A stretch of 64,000 nt of DNA, taken from positions 2,976,001 through 3,040,000 of the forward strand of contig NZ_CAJHBK010000001.1 of NCBI RefSeq assembly GCF_904846615.1, in the 5' to 3' direction. Each line of letters starts with the position of its first letter. Position 1 is the first letter of the stretch. The notes beneath the pieces were generated by a model. It did no database searches, had not been told where the DNA came from, and saw only the letters and a program-made list of their open reading frames with translations. Position numbers and translations under genes: made by a program. This document shows, piece after piece, positions 26,404 through 35,393 of this stretch. This stretch comes from Psychrobacter sp. JCM 18902 (GTDB lineage Bacteria > Pseudomonadota > Gammaproteobacteria > Pseudomonadales > Moraxellaceae).

Positions 26404-26477
26404 ATCGGTGACCAACAGATTTAGCCATTTTTAGCCCATTTAGGCGTTTTCGTTCAGATTGAGGACATGCCCTAGAT

Positions 26478-26512
26478 AAAAAGCCCGTTGTCTTTGATGA
26501 TGGGCTTTTTTA
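26478..26512 (+). terminator. terminator after lysA
   Basis: AAAAGCCC/GGGCTTTT with an inner GTTGTC/GATGAT part, followed by TTTTTT. Confidence 0.8.
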
Positions 26513-26663
26513 TGGCCTGCTCTAATGAGAGATATCAGTTTGGCTGTACAAGGTGGATTTAGCATCGTGTTAACTTAGTATTTGATAGCGGTGATAGTTA
26601 TGATTGTATCTGACAGCGTGCTAATATAAGACATACATAAAAATAGGATAGGATAACAAGGAT

Positions 26664-27551
26664 ATGCTAATAGAATTTACGAAGATGCATGGTCTGGGCA
26701 ATGATTTTATGGTCATCGATTTGGTGACTCAGCGCTTAGATTTGACCAAGGATTTGGTACAGTTACTGGGTGACCGTCATTTGGGTATTGGCTTTGATCA
26801 GCTGCTCGTCGTTGAGCCACCGATGCGTCCAGACGTTGATTTTAGTTATCGCATTTTTAATGCTGATGGGTCAGAAGTTGAGCAGTGCGGTAATGGTGCG
26901 CGCTGTTTTGCCCGTTTTGTGCAAGCGCGTAAACTGTCATTTAAACAGCGTTTGCGTGTTGAGACGGCGAGCGGCATCATTTCATTGACCACTGATCGTT
27001 ATGGCTGGGTCGAAGTCGATATGGGTAAGCCGAAATTTGAACCAAGCGAGATTCCTTTTACCCCCAGAGCCACGACCAAAATCCAAAACGCCTATCATCT
27101 CGATGTAAATGGCACTCCTGTACAGCTTTATGTTGCCAATATGGGCAACCCGCATGCCGTTATCAAAGTTGATAACGTGCTCGATGCCGACGTTGAAACC
27201 TTGGGCAAAGCCATCGAATCGCATCCCGCCTTTCCTGACCGTGTCAATGTCGGCTTTATGCAAGTGATGAATCAGCGTCACATTCGTCTGCGTGTCTATG
27301 AGCGCGGTGTCGGTGAGACACAAGCCTGTGGTACTGGCGCTTGTGCCGCAGTAGCGGTTGGTATCCGCGAAGGCTGGCTCGATGAAGGCGAAGACGTGCG
27401 TGCGCAGCTTTATGGTGGCAGTATGATCATCAAATGGCAGCCGGGTTATTCAGTGATGATGACTGGTCCGACCGCCTTTGTTTACGAAGGCGTATTTAGC
27501 CCAGATGGTCTGATGGCACAAGCGGGCATTAAGCCCAATCCAGAAGGCTAA
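26664..27551 (+). CDS. dapF: diaminopimelate epimerase
   Basis: This encodes 295 aa. Interconverts LL- and meso-diaminopimelate for lysine and murein. Both catalytic cysteines are visible: NADGSEVEQCGNGARCFARF near residue 77 and ETQACGTGACAAVAVG near residue 223. The N-terminal MHGLGNDFMVIDL is standard. Its stop overlaps the xerC start (TAATG), so the two are translationally coupled, as in other gammaproteobacteria. It has its own upstream region after the lysA terminator. Confidence 0.97.
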   Translation: MLIEFTKMHGLGNDFMVIDLVTQRLDLTKDLVQLLGDRHLGIGFDQLLVVEPPMRPDVDFSYRIFNADGSEVEQCGNGARCFARFVQARKLSFKQRLRVETASGIISLTTDRYGWVEVDMGKPKFEPSEIPFTPRATTKIQNAYHLDVNGTPVQLYVANMGNPHAVIKVDNVLDADVETLGKAIESHPAFPDRVNVGFMQVMNQRHIRLRVYERGVGETQACGTGACAAVAVGIREGWLDEGEDVRAQLYGGSMIIKWQPGYSVMMTGPTAFVYEGVFSPDGLMAQAGIKPNPEG

Positions 27552-28600
27552 TGGATAATAGGGCTATGTCTAATAAAAACAATCATACGATGGAGCCTAC
27601 CTCAGATTCTGAGGCAAAAGCATGGCTATCAGTCGAGCACGCCGCGGCTATAGAGTCGGATGCTGCATTACGTGATTTGTTAGCGCCCGTACATCGTTGG
27701 CTTAATGTCTTGTCGGTGCGCAATCACTCGCCGCATACGTTGACCGCTTATTTTGCAGGACTCAACCAATTGGCGCTATTTTTACGTGGGAAACGCCTGA
27801 CGTGGACGCGCTGCGATAAGCGCCAATTAGCCCAGCATATCAGCCAACGCTTGGATGAAGACAAGCTCGCACTTGCTAGCGTCCAGCAAGAGCTGTCAGC
27901 CATTCGCCATTTTTATGGCTGGCTGATAGAAGAGAACTTGGCACGTATTAACCCAACGACTGGCTATCAGCTCAAACGTAGTCCTCGACCGCTGCCGTCT
28001 ATCGCTGATGTTGATTTGCTCACTCAGCTGCTTGACCAAGAGATGCCTGATACACCCGAACAAGCGCGCCTATGGCTACGTGATAAAGCGATGTTTGAAT
28101 TGCTTTATAGCAGCGGTCTGCGCGTAGGTGAGTTGGTCGCGTTGGATATGGCAGATGTAGATTTGTCAGACCTGCGCGTGCGCGTGACAGGTAAAGGCAA
28201 TAAAACGCGTTTGGTGCCGTTAGGTATCAAGGCAGCAGAAGCGATTAGTCGTTATCTACCGCATCGTAATCTGTGGGTGGAGCAAATGGACAGCGCATTA
28301 TTCATTAGTGAAAAATTGGGTACGCGTTTATCGACACGAGCAGTGCAGCAGCGTCTCAAAGTTGCGGCTACCCGTGCCGGCATCGCACAAAATATGTATC
28401 CGCATCTATTGCGTCATTGTTTTGCCTCGCACATGCTGTCGGGCAGTGGCGATTTGCGCGCGGTGCAAGAAATGCTTGGGCATAGCGATATCAGTACCAC
28501 GCAAATTTATACCCATGTCGATTTTGCTAAACTTACACAGGTCTATGATCGTGCCCATCCACGCGCGAGTCATGCAAGCACTGAAAAAAATACCACCTAA
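27551..28600 (+). CDS. xerC: tyrosine recombinase XerC
   Basis: This encodes 349 aa, starting within the dapF stop codon (TAATG). XerC, with XerD, resolves chromosome dimers at dif. The N-terminal SAM-like domain runs to about residue 140 (NHSPHTLTAYFAGLNQLALF, SAIRHFYGWL). Catalytic residues are visible in SGLRVGELVALD, the lysine in VTGKGNKTRLVPLG, HLLRHCFASHML and the tyrosine in HSDISTTQIYTHV. About 45 residues longer at the N-terminus than E. coli XerC. The dapF-xerC context supports XerC over XerD. Confidence 0.95.
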   Translation: MDNRAMSNKNNHTMEPTSDSEAKAWLSVEHAAAIESDAALRDLLAPVHRWLNVLSVRNHSPHTLTAYFAGLNQLALFLRGKRLTWTRCDKRQLAQHISQRLDEDKLALASVQQELSAIRHFYGWLIEENLARINPTTGYQLKRSPRPLPSIADVDLLTQLLDQEMPDTPEQARLWLRDKAMFELLYSSGLRVGELVALDMADVDLSDLRVRVTGKGNKTRLVPLGIKAAEAISRYLPHRNLWVEQMDSALFISEKLGTRLSTRAVQQRLKVAATRAGIAQNMYPHLLRHCFASHMLSGSGDLRAVQEMLGHSDISTTQIYTHVDFAKLTQVYDRAHPRASHASTEKNTT

Positions 28601-28641
28601 CATCCGATATTCAATACTTACTATTCAGTATTGAAACTGAC

Positions 28642-29538
28642 TTACGCCAAACGATGACAGTCAAAAATGGGCATTTTTTGGCGGCCTTGCTGTTGAGTCT
28701 GTTTGTCTAAGGTTGCCAAGATCAAAGCATGATTTTTATTATCTTTATGAATAGCGTTGTTTAATTCACTATCTTCATAGCTGTTAATAATCGTGCCATC
28801 AAAAGCTGTGATAGTGGTATGCCCCCACGTTTGACGGATATCACCGTTTTTATAAACATGGTCGCCGCCTTGTGCTGCGCCAATGACCATGCACTGACTG
28901 TCTAACGCCCGCGCGCGAAGTAACAGCGACCAGTGCGCTTGCCCCGTTAAATAAGTAAATGCCGATGGCGCACTTAATAGGTCAGCGCCTGCTTGACGTA
29001 AGCGCTGTGCCAATGCGGGAAAACGCAAATCAAAACAAACCATCATACCGAGCTGATAGTCAGCATGATCACTCTCTATTGTTGCAACTACAGTCTGTGT
29101 ACCGGGCTCAAACGTCGCCGCTTCATTATAGCTGCCATGTTTATCTGCTACCGTCGCAGTGAATAGGTGAATTTTGTCATAGCGTGCCACTCGCGTGCCA
29201 TCAGGGGCAAATAGCTGACTGACTTGGCGCAGTCTGCCATCAGGCACGATAACGCCATCAGGGCGATAAGGGCAGGGCAGTGAGCCTGCCAGCACATAGA
29301 CACCGTAAGTACTGGCATAGTTTGCTATCGTCGCTGATAGCGCATCAAAGCGCTCTGCGGTGGCAAATTGCTCGCCCATGCTACAGCAGTTTTCAGGTAA
29401 GACAACAAGGTGAGCACCTTGATGACTGGCATCGCTGATGGCAGATTTTATAGCCGCTACGTTTTTTTCGATGTCTTGCTGGCTATTCATTTGAATCGCA
29501 GCAGTGACAAGGTGCAGTTTATTTGCTTGGTCATTCAT
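28642..29538 (-). CDS. carbon-nitrogen hydrolase (nitrilase superfamily, Nit1-like)
   Basis: This encodes 298 aa. The Glu-Lys-Cys triad is visible in VVLPENCCSMGEQF (E near 49), RYDKIHLFTA (K near 123) and LGMMVCFDLRFP (C near 165). The order and wording place it in the Nit/omega-amidase-like branch (deaminated glutathione amidase or related). Cytoplasmic, single gene; convergent with xerC by 41 bp. A CN-hydrolase of another branch cannot be ruled out. Confidence 0.88.
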   Translation of the reverse strand: MNDQANKLHLVTAAIQMNSQQDIEKNVAAIKSAISDASHQGAHLVVLPENCCSMGEQFATAERFDALSATIANYASTYGVYVLAGSLPCPYRPDGVIVPDGRLRQVSQLFAPDGTRVARYDKIHLFTATVADKHGSYNEAATFEPGTQTVVATIESDHADYQLGMMVCFDLRFPALAQRLRQAGADLLSAPSAFTYLTGQAHWSLLLRARALDSQCMVIGAAQGGDHVYKNGDIRQTWGHTTITAFDGTIINSYEDSELNNAIHKDNKNHALILATLDKQTQQQGRQKMPIFDCHRLA

Positions 29539-29851
29539 CGTATTATTCTCGGTTAATGTTAAGAGTGATTCAATTGGCTCGAAGGTTTTGTGTTATGTAC
29601 CTTGTATTTTTTATATAGCCTTATTATTATCAACAAGATTTGGTTGTTTGTTGTTTAGCAGTTCATGCTAAAACGGTCAAATTTATAGAGTTTTATAAGT
29701 AGAGAGCAATAAGCGTATTGGGCCGTCTATAAATTATCATAGCAAAATTGCCACGAAAAATGCTATCGTCATGTCCTGATAACGTTAAATCGCTACTTTA
29801 AGTGGCAACATATATAGACTATCACCAGTATCGGAGTGTAATAAGCCACCC
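29539..29851. other. intergenic region between nitrilase and rpoN
   Basis: About 310 bp, AT-rich. I see no hairpin or gene that I can support. It should hold the promoters of both divergent genes. Confidence 0.3.
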
Positions 29852-31501
29852 ATGAGTATGTCTTTCGGATTGGCGACCACGCTGAGCACCTCACAAAAAC
29901 TGACCCCGCAAATGCAGCAAGCCATTAAATTGCTGCAACTCTCTAGTCTTGAGCTTGCGCAAGAAGTTCAGGCCAAGCTGGATAGTAATCCATTGCTTGA
30001 ACGTATTGAGGATGATGAAGATGAATACGATTATGGCAGCGGCGATAGAGTAGATGAGTCATTGACACTTGATAGCTGGAACCAGAGTACTGATACATTT
30101 AGTACAATCTCTGAGAGTAATACCCATACCTCTGAACCAGATGAAGACTTTAGTGACAGCTTGGACAAATTGCAGCAAGCCAGTATCGATGATGGTGCCA
30201 TAGACAATCATACGATGGATAGTGACGACTATAATAGCTTTGAAAATAGTGCTGATAGCAGCAACTATGCATCTACGCCGAGCAGTTCGGGGAGCAAAAG
30301 TGACGAGGATTTTGATAGTTATCAAGGCGGCACTTCTGCCACCATACAAGACCACGTGCGTTGGCAGCTGAACTTTAAGCATCTCTCAGAAGCGGACATG
30401 TTGATTGCAACCTATCTGATGGACTCTATGGATGACATGGGTTTTGTGCGGCTTGATATCGATGAGCTGTTGCAAAGCTTCGATACGATGGCAAGTTTTT
30501 ATCAATGGGATGAATCTGTTGAGCACGATGAAGTCATGGCTGTTTTACGTGTTATTCAGTCTTGTGATCCGCTGGGTGTGGGGGCGCGAAATCTCAGTGA
30601 GTGCCTAGCGATTCAGTTGTCCAAGCTCGATGCAAATACTGACCATCTAAAAGAAGCGCAAGCATTATTGTCAGCCAGTGAGCATTTGGTGAGCAATAAC
30701 ATCAAAGCATTGACTGAGCGGACTGGTCTCGCACCTGCACAGATTACCCCCGCGCTTAACTTGCTGCGTACCTTGAATCCGTCACCTGGATTGCTGTTTC
30801 AAAGCAGCCAACCAGACTATACTCAGTCGCCAGCCAGCTATGATATTCCTGATGTTTTGGTCACGCCTATACGTCACCATCAGAGTCAGACGAGTTCAGA
30901 TACATCGACGCAAGAGGACGGCTGGAATGTGCGCCTCAATCCTGACACCATGCCAAAGCTAAGAGTCAATCAAGAATATGCCAATTTGGTGAAGCGCGGT
31001 GATGACAGCCCCGACAATCAATATCTGCGTGAAAACCTCACCGATGCCCGCTTGTTTATTCGTAGTATTGAAGAGCGTAATCAAAACCTATTAAAAGTGG
31101 CAACCAGTATCGTGCGTTATCAGCAAGAGTTCTTGCAGCATGGCGCGACTGCGATGCAACCGCTCATCCTAAAAGCCATTGCGGAAGAAGTGGATTTGCA
31201 CGAATCGACCGTTTCACGTCTAACCACCAGTAAAACAATTTTGACGCCGCAGGGATTGTTTTCACTCAAGCATTTCTTTTCATCTCATGTTAGCAGTACC
31301 GACGGCGATATTTCATCGACTGCCATTAGCGCCATGATTAAGCAATTGATAGCCGATGAAGATGCCAAAAAGCCATTATCTGACAGTCGCATAAAAGATT
31401 GTTTATTATCCGAAGGTATCGATATCGCCAGAAGAACCGTGGCCAAATATCGTGAAGCAATGAATATTGGCTCGTCTACTCAGCGCAAACAGAAATATTA
31501 A
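29852..31501 (+). CDS. rpoN: RNA polymerase sigma-54 factor
   Basis: This encodes 549 aa, well over the roughly 480 of E. coli. RpoN directs RNA polymerase to -24/-12 promoters with enhancer-binding proteins. Region I is clear: LSTSQKLTPQMQQAIKLLQL and ELAQEVQAKLDSNPLLE. Residues 50-165 form a long acidic, Ser/Asp/Asn-rich region II, which carries the extra length. The core-binding domain, HTH (ESTVSRLTTSKTI) and the RpoN box ARRTVAKYREAMNI follow. hpf comes downstream after 428 bp; ptsN and rapZ, common partners, are not next to it. Confidence 0.97.
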   Translation: MSMSFGLATTLSTSQKLTPQMQQAIKLLQLSSLELAQEVQAKLDSNPLLERIEDDEDEYDYGSGDRVDESLTLDSWNQSTDTFSTISESNTHTSEPDEDFSDSLDKLQQASIDDGAIDNHTMDSDDYNSFENSADSSNYASTPSSSGSKSDEDFDSYQGGTSATIQDHVRWQLNFKHLSEADMLIATYLMDSMDDMGFVRLDIDELLQSFDTMASFYQWDESVEHDEVMAVLRVIQSCDPLGVGARNLSECLAIQLSKLDANTDHLKEAQALLSASEHLVSNNIKALTERTGLAPAQITPALNLLRTLNPSPGLLFQSSQPDYTQSPASYDIPDVLVTPIRHHQSQTSSDTSTQEDGWNVRLNPDTMPKLRVNQEYANLVKRGDDSPDNQYLRENLTDARLFIRSIEERNQNLLKVATSIVRYQQEFLQHGATAMQPLILKAIAEEVDLHESTVSRLTTSKTILTPQGLFSLKHFFSSHVSSTDGDISSTAISAMIKQLIADEDAKKPLSDSRIKDCLLSEGIDIARRTVAKYREAMNIGSSTQRKQKY

Positions 31502-31929
31502 ATGTCACAATTCAATGAGTTAGCAGAAGGGTAATGCTGTTGTTGGTATATTTTTTAGAAGATATAAAAAGTAAAATTTTCTGATTATATAGAAACATTG
31601 AGGAAACAACCGCTTTTATTACATTTAATTACACTTTACTGTCTTGCTACTATTCGATATTCATGACAAATTAGAGTCATACCAACAACGAAATCTAAGT
31701 GTCGATTTAGCGTATTTACTTATCTCATTAATCAAAATGACAACGAAAGGACACGTTCGATTTTTGCTAAAAGCATCGATTATTAAAGGCGCTAATTAAT
31801 AAAGACACCTCATTCATTGTTGGTAAGGCAGGGTGAAAAAGCAGGAATGCTGGCTCATCTGTTGATTGTAAGTAACAACGCAAGCAACAACGTAGGCAAC
31901 AATGTAAGTCATAATAAAAGGACAATAAT
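31502..31929 (+). promoter_or_regulatory. hpf leader region with 12-bp imperfect triplet repeat
   Basis: The 428 bp between rpoN and hpf hold no gene. Just before hpf, three 12-bp units (31872-31883, 31884-31895, 31896-31907; pattern GYAACAAYGYAR) precede the ribosome site AAAAGGA. They contain no strong pairing and could be an unstructured leader or a coincidence of slippage. Confidence 0.4.
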
Positions 31930-32298
31930 ATGAATGTTTCTATCAGTGGTCACCATATCAGTGTTACCGACGCTATGAACGCAGCTGTTCAAGAAAAACT
32001 TGATAAAATTGGTCGTCATTTTGATCAAATTCAAAGTATTCAAGTCATTTTATCATTAGATAACAGCGGTGCTATAAAGAGCCATAAGGCTGAAGCGATT
32101 ATGCGAGTCTCGGGTAAAGAGATGTTTGTCCAAGCGCTTGACGATGATATGTATAAAGCCATTAACGAGATGGCAGACAAACTTGATAGACAAGTACGCA
32201 AGTATAAAACCAAGTTGGAAAGCAAAAAGACTCAGGGTGCTGGGCGTGATGGACGCTATGAAGAGCTGATGACAGACGATGCTGCTCCAGCAGTTTAA
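31930..32298 (+). CDS. hpf: ribosome hibernation promoting factor
   Basis: This encodes 122 aa, a short-form HPF. It binds the 30S decoding site and supports 100S ribosome dimers in stationary phase. Visible: MNVSISGHHISVTDAMN, the KLDKIGRHFDQIQS helix and the basic DKLDRQVRKYKTKLESKK near the C-terminus. AAAAGGA lies before the ATG. Placement after rpoN is conserved in gammaproteobacteria. A terminator follows. Confidence 0.94.
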   Translation: MNVSISGHHISVTDAMNAAVQEKLDKIGRHFDQIQSIQVILSLDNSGAIKSHKAEAIMRVSGKEMFVQALDDDMYKAINEMADKLDRQVRKYKTKLESKKTQGAGRDGRYEELMTDDAAPAV

Positions 32299-32408
32299 TG
32301 TTATAGAGTTTAGGATATTTAAAGGTTAATGATTACTGGCTGATGAAATAATAAATAGTATAAATAGCCGCATTTTTAGATATCTCTAAATGACATTGCC
32401 TAAAACGG

Positions 32409-32447
32409 AAAAAGACCTCGAACGTTTGCTACGTTGAGGTCTTTTTT
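32409..32447 (+). terminator. terminator after hpf
   Basis: GACCTC-AACG/CGTT-GAGGTC with a one-base bulge is flanked by an A run and followed by TTTTTT. Confidence 0.85.
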
Positions 32448-32535
32448 ATGAGCAATTGTTTTTTAAAAACTCACCTTTAAATACATTTCTTTAAGCACAT
32501 TTATTTTCAAATCAATAGAGCATTATTTTGGCTAA

Positions 32536-32736
32536 TTAGCCGCCACCAACCGCTTGTACCACTTCGATATTCATACCTTCAGCGATACTTAATTGAGCAA
32601 GCTCACTCTTTGGAATCAGTTCGCCATCGACTTCTACTGCGTAACGACCTTGGCTAAGACCAAGCTCATTGATGACCAATTGCACGGTCTGATGGGTAGT
32701 CTGTAGTTTCTTACCATTAACGATAATGGTACTCAT
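32536..32736 (-). CDS. thiS: sulfur carrier protein ThiS
   Basis: This encodes 66 aa with AAGGAG before the ATG. Ubiquitin-like carrier that donates sulfur to ThiG for the thiazole ring of thiamine. The C-terminal glycine pair is present (the protein ends VQAVGGG, one glycine more than the usual GG). MSTIIVNGKKLQTTHQTVQ and YAVEVDGELIPKSEL are typical. thiG is at 57.8 kb rather than beside it, so the thiazole genes are split. Confidence 0.92.
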   Translation of the reverse strand: MSTIIVNGKKLQTTHQTVQLVINELGLSQGRYAVEVDGELIPKSELAQLSIAEGMNIEVVQAVGGG

Positions 32737-32872
32737 AAAATATACTCCTTAATGATTTTTTATCCTTTTGTGCGTACTAATTGTGCGTACTAAGGCGTGT
32801 CCTCATTTTTATCTCTATTTTCAAAATGAGCACATGCTCTAAAATGCAATTTAATTATTCTTGTTTAACTGG

Positions 32873-33250
32873 CTATTTTGCGACCAATTTGTTCATCGTG
32901 AATGATGACACTGCTAGCCATAGCCAACCTGCAATCATTAGTACACCACCGATAGGCGTGATCGCGCCAAACCAAAGTGGTGCGCCAAGTGTCATTGCAT
33001 ATAAGCTACCAGCAAATATTATAATGCCAATTTGTAGTAGCCATGCAGTGATTTGAGTGGCATATTTTAGGCGAATTAACAGACCAACCAGTAATAAACC
33101 CAGCGCATGTATAAACAAATACAGTGTTGCAGTATGCCACCATTCGAGTTGTTGCAAACTGGCGATATTTTTTAAGCCATGCGCTCCAAACGCTCCTAAA
33201 GCGACAGCAATGGCCATATTGATCGCCGCAATACCTATCCAATTTAACAT
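32873..33250 (-). CDS. DUF423 inner-membrane protein (YgdD-like)
   Basis: This encodes 125 aa with four hydrophobic segments. LGAFGAHGL near residue 21, WHTATLYLFIHALGLLLVG, GIIIFAGSLYAMTL and PIGGVLMIAGWLWLA are the DUF423 marks. Function unknown. It is read away from thiS, same strand, and upstream of neither thiS nor rpoH by any visible coupling. Confidence 0.88.
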   Translation of the reverse strand: MLNWIGIAAINMAIAVALGAFGAHGLKNIASLQQLEWWHTATLYLFIHALGLLLVGLLIRLKYATQITAWLLQIGIIIFAGSLYAMTLGAPLWFGAITPIGGVLMIAGWLWLAVSSFTMNKLVAK

Positions 33251-33313
33251 GACAAACTCGTATTATCTAAAAAATACCGCTGGTGAAAGACAGGCATTAC
33301 TGATAGGTAATAA

Positions 33314-34339
33314 CTACTGAATATCATCTGGCAAAATAACGCTATCAATGGTCATAGCCTCACGGATTTTGTCCATGGCGTTTTTTTCGATTTGGCGCAC
33401 GCGTTCGGCTGAGATAGAGTAGACGGCCGCCAATTCGTGTAAGGTTGATTTTTGCTCAGAGAGCCAGCGCTGCTCCACGATATCACGTGAGCGCTCATCG
33501 AGGGTATCCATTGCCGCGATCAATGCAGATGAGTTGCTTTCTTCCCAATCTGCTTCTTCTAACTGCTCGGCAGGATCGATACCATCTTCTAAAAATAGCT
33601 GCGGTGCATAACGTCCATCGTCGTCATCGCTAGATTGCGCCTCAAACGAGGCGTCATAAGAGGTAAGCCGCGATTCCATTTCTAACACCTGCTTGCGTGT
33701 GACATTTAAGTCCTTGGCAATGGCATCAGCCTCTTCTAGCGTTAGCTGGTTGTTGGTTTTTTTGAGACTACGCAAGTTAAAGAATAATTTACGGTGCGCT
33801 TTGGTGGTCGCGACTTTGACAATGCGCCAGTTACGAATCACAAATTCATGAATTTCTGCTTTAATCCAATGCACAGCAAATGAAACCAAACGCACGCCCT
33901 TATTCGGGTCAAAGCGTTTTACAGCCTTCATTAGTCCCAGATTGCCCTCTTGGATTAAGTCTGCTTGCGGCAAACCATAACCCGAGTAGCTACGGGCAAT
34001 ATGAATCACAAAACGCAGGTGCGACATCACGAGCAGACGCGCCGCTTCTACATCGCCTTCATCATAATAACGATGCGCCAGCTCTTGCTCTTGGATTGGT
34101 GTCAAAATTGGGATTTGGTGCACAGTGTTGATATAAGCGCCCAAATTGACCCCAGGCGCTGACAAATGAGTCGGCATCGCTGGCACTAAGTCACGGGTGC
34201 TAGTATCGCCTAAGGCGCTAGCATCATAAGGTGGACGTTGGGCGGCAGCTTTTAATGCGGCATCACGTGCTTCGTTTTTTATAGGAGCTGCCTCATCTTT
34301 TTTATTCGTTTTTGCAGTATCAGTAGAATTATTAGCCAT
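33314..34339 (-). CDS. rpoH: RNA polymerase sigma-32 (heat shock) factor
   Basis: This encodes 341 aa from the ATG at 34339; the frame extends 10 codons further but AAGG lies before 34339. RpoH directs transcription of heat-shock genes. Region 2 holds the RpoH-specific RLVSFAVHWIKAEIHEFVIR and the RpoH box region NWRIVKVATTKAHRKLFFNL; region 4 ends ISAERVRQIEKNAMDKIRE. The N-terminal 60 residues are an extra charged extension rich in Ala, Lys and Glu, making it longer than the roughly 285 of E. coli. Confidence 0.96.
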   Translation of the reverse strand: MANNSTDTAKTNKKDEAAPIKNEARDAALKAAAQRPPYDASALGDTSTRDLVPAMPTHLSAPGVNLGAYINTVHQIPILTPIQEQELAHRYYDEGDVEAARLLVMSHLRFVIHIARSYSGYGLPQADLIQEGNLGLMKAVKRFDPNKGVRLVSFAVHWIKAEIHEFVIRNWRIVKVATTKAHRKLFFNLRSLKKTNNQLTLEEADAIAKDLNVTRKQVLEMESRLTSYDASFEAQSSDDDDGRYAPQLFLEDGIDPAEQLEEADWEESNSSALIAAMDTLDERSRDIVEQRWLSEQKSTLHELAAVYSISAERVRQIEKNAMDKIREAMTIDSVILPDDIQ

Positions 34340-34418
34340 ATTCTTGACCTTGATTAAATAGTGACGCAAATAGTCAGATAAAAATCTTTATAGTTGTAAT
34401 TGTAAAGGATAGCGACAC

Positions 34419-34874
34419 TTAGTTGCTATCAGTTTTAGTAATGATGAAGTGATATATTGTATCGAAACGCTGTGCTGATAAGCTATCCGCTGATGGTTGA
34501 TCCGTCATGCTACTAACGATTAATCGCAGTTGACTTGCGGCATTTGCTTGCTGGCTTTGTTGACAAAAAGCGGTGATATCAGCCTGTGAGTTGGCATCAG
34601 TTGCGACCACGTATAATGAACCGCCAGCTGTGACGTTACGTAGTGCCACTTTGGTTTTTAACAGCGGCATTGGACAAGCAAGTCCGCGACCATCGACGAA
34701 ACGTTGGACATGAATAGGCTGTGTTTCATTCGCCTCATGATCTGTAGTGACAGTATGCGCTGGTAACAAGTCTAACAGGTTGTTGATGTCTTGCTGCTCA
34801 GTATCAGACAAATCTGCTGATAAGTTTATAGAATAAGGCGAATATACGGTGGTTGACTGACGATCAGCAGACAT
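34419..34874 (-). CDS. TusA/SirA-like sulfur carrier protein with extensions
   Basis: This encodes 151 aa from the ATG at 34874; the open frame goes further to 35003, with hydrophobic residues that do not fit. The TusA fold begins at VDGRGLACPMPLLKTKVAL near residue 60, with the active cysteine in the ACPMP motif. TusA homologues are about 80 aa, so the N-terminal 55 residues and the C-terminal tail are extra. The role is probably sulfur transfer or redox regulation. No partners (TusBCD) nearby. Confidence 0.8.
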   Translation of the reverse strand: MSADRQSTTVYSPYSINLSADLSDTEQQDINNLLDLLPAHTVTTDHEANETQPIHVQRFVDGRGLACPMPLLKTKVALRNVTAGGSLYVVATDANSQADITAFCQQSQQANAASQLRLIVSSMTDQPSADSLSAQRFDTIYHFIITKTDSN

Positions 34875-35393
34875 AAAATAAACCTTATAAATATTTTGGT
34901 TTGTACTAGATTGTATTGAATATTCGCAAACACGCAATGACAGTGCCTGTAATTCATAAAAGAAACTCGGCAGTGGCCAGATCCTATAGTCGTGAAATGC
35001 CATTATACCAAATAGCCGATATGTAGTTGAAGTTGAATATAGTCAACGTCACATTCAGTTCATTAGAATCACATATAGTTTGTTAAAGATAATTTAGATA
35101 CAAGGAAGGCGAGCAAAATTACTAAAAATAGTAGACTAAGCGCGCCTGATACCACATCCATTTTATATGGGATTGACTAAAGCCATGTTGCACAATAGTG
35201 ACGGGCAGCTGAGTTATTGGTAGTCGAATGCAGACTAGAATTGACCTTATATCAGCAAGCTCGTATAGTCGAAAAACGTTTAGTTAAAAGACCAGTCGAA
35301 AAAACCTTATTTCAAAAACAGTATCATTACTCACTTGCATAGGATACGCACTTGAACCATTTTAATAGACAATCGATACTTGGTAATGCGCCC
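34875..35393. other. intergenic region between the TusA-like and BepA-like genes
   Basis: Over 500 bp. It contains the second copy of the 108-bp foldback repeat (35074-35181), and the TATAGTC word recurs at 35038. I see no other gene or clear signal. Confidence 0.5.
35074..35181. mobile_element. 108-bp MITE-like foldback repeat, copy 2
   Basis: Same length and same core (ACAAGGAAGGCGAGC and AAATAGTAGACT) as 17454-17561. The ends are TATAGTT and GACTAAA, less perfect than copy 1. Identity by eye is about three quarters, so the copies are not recent. Confidence 0.75.
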
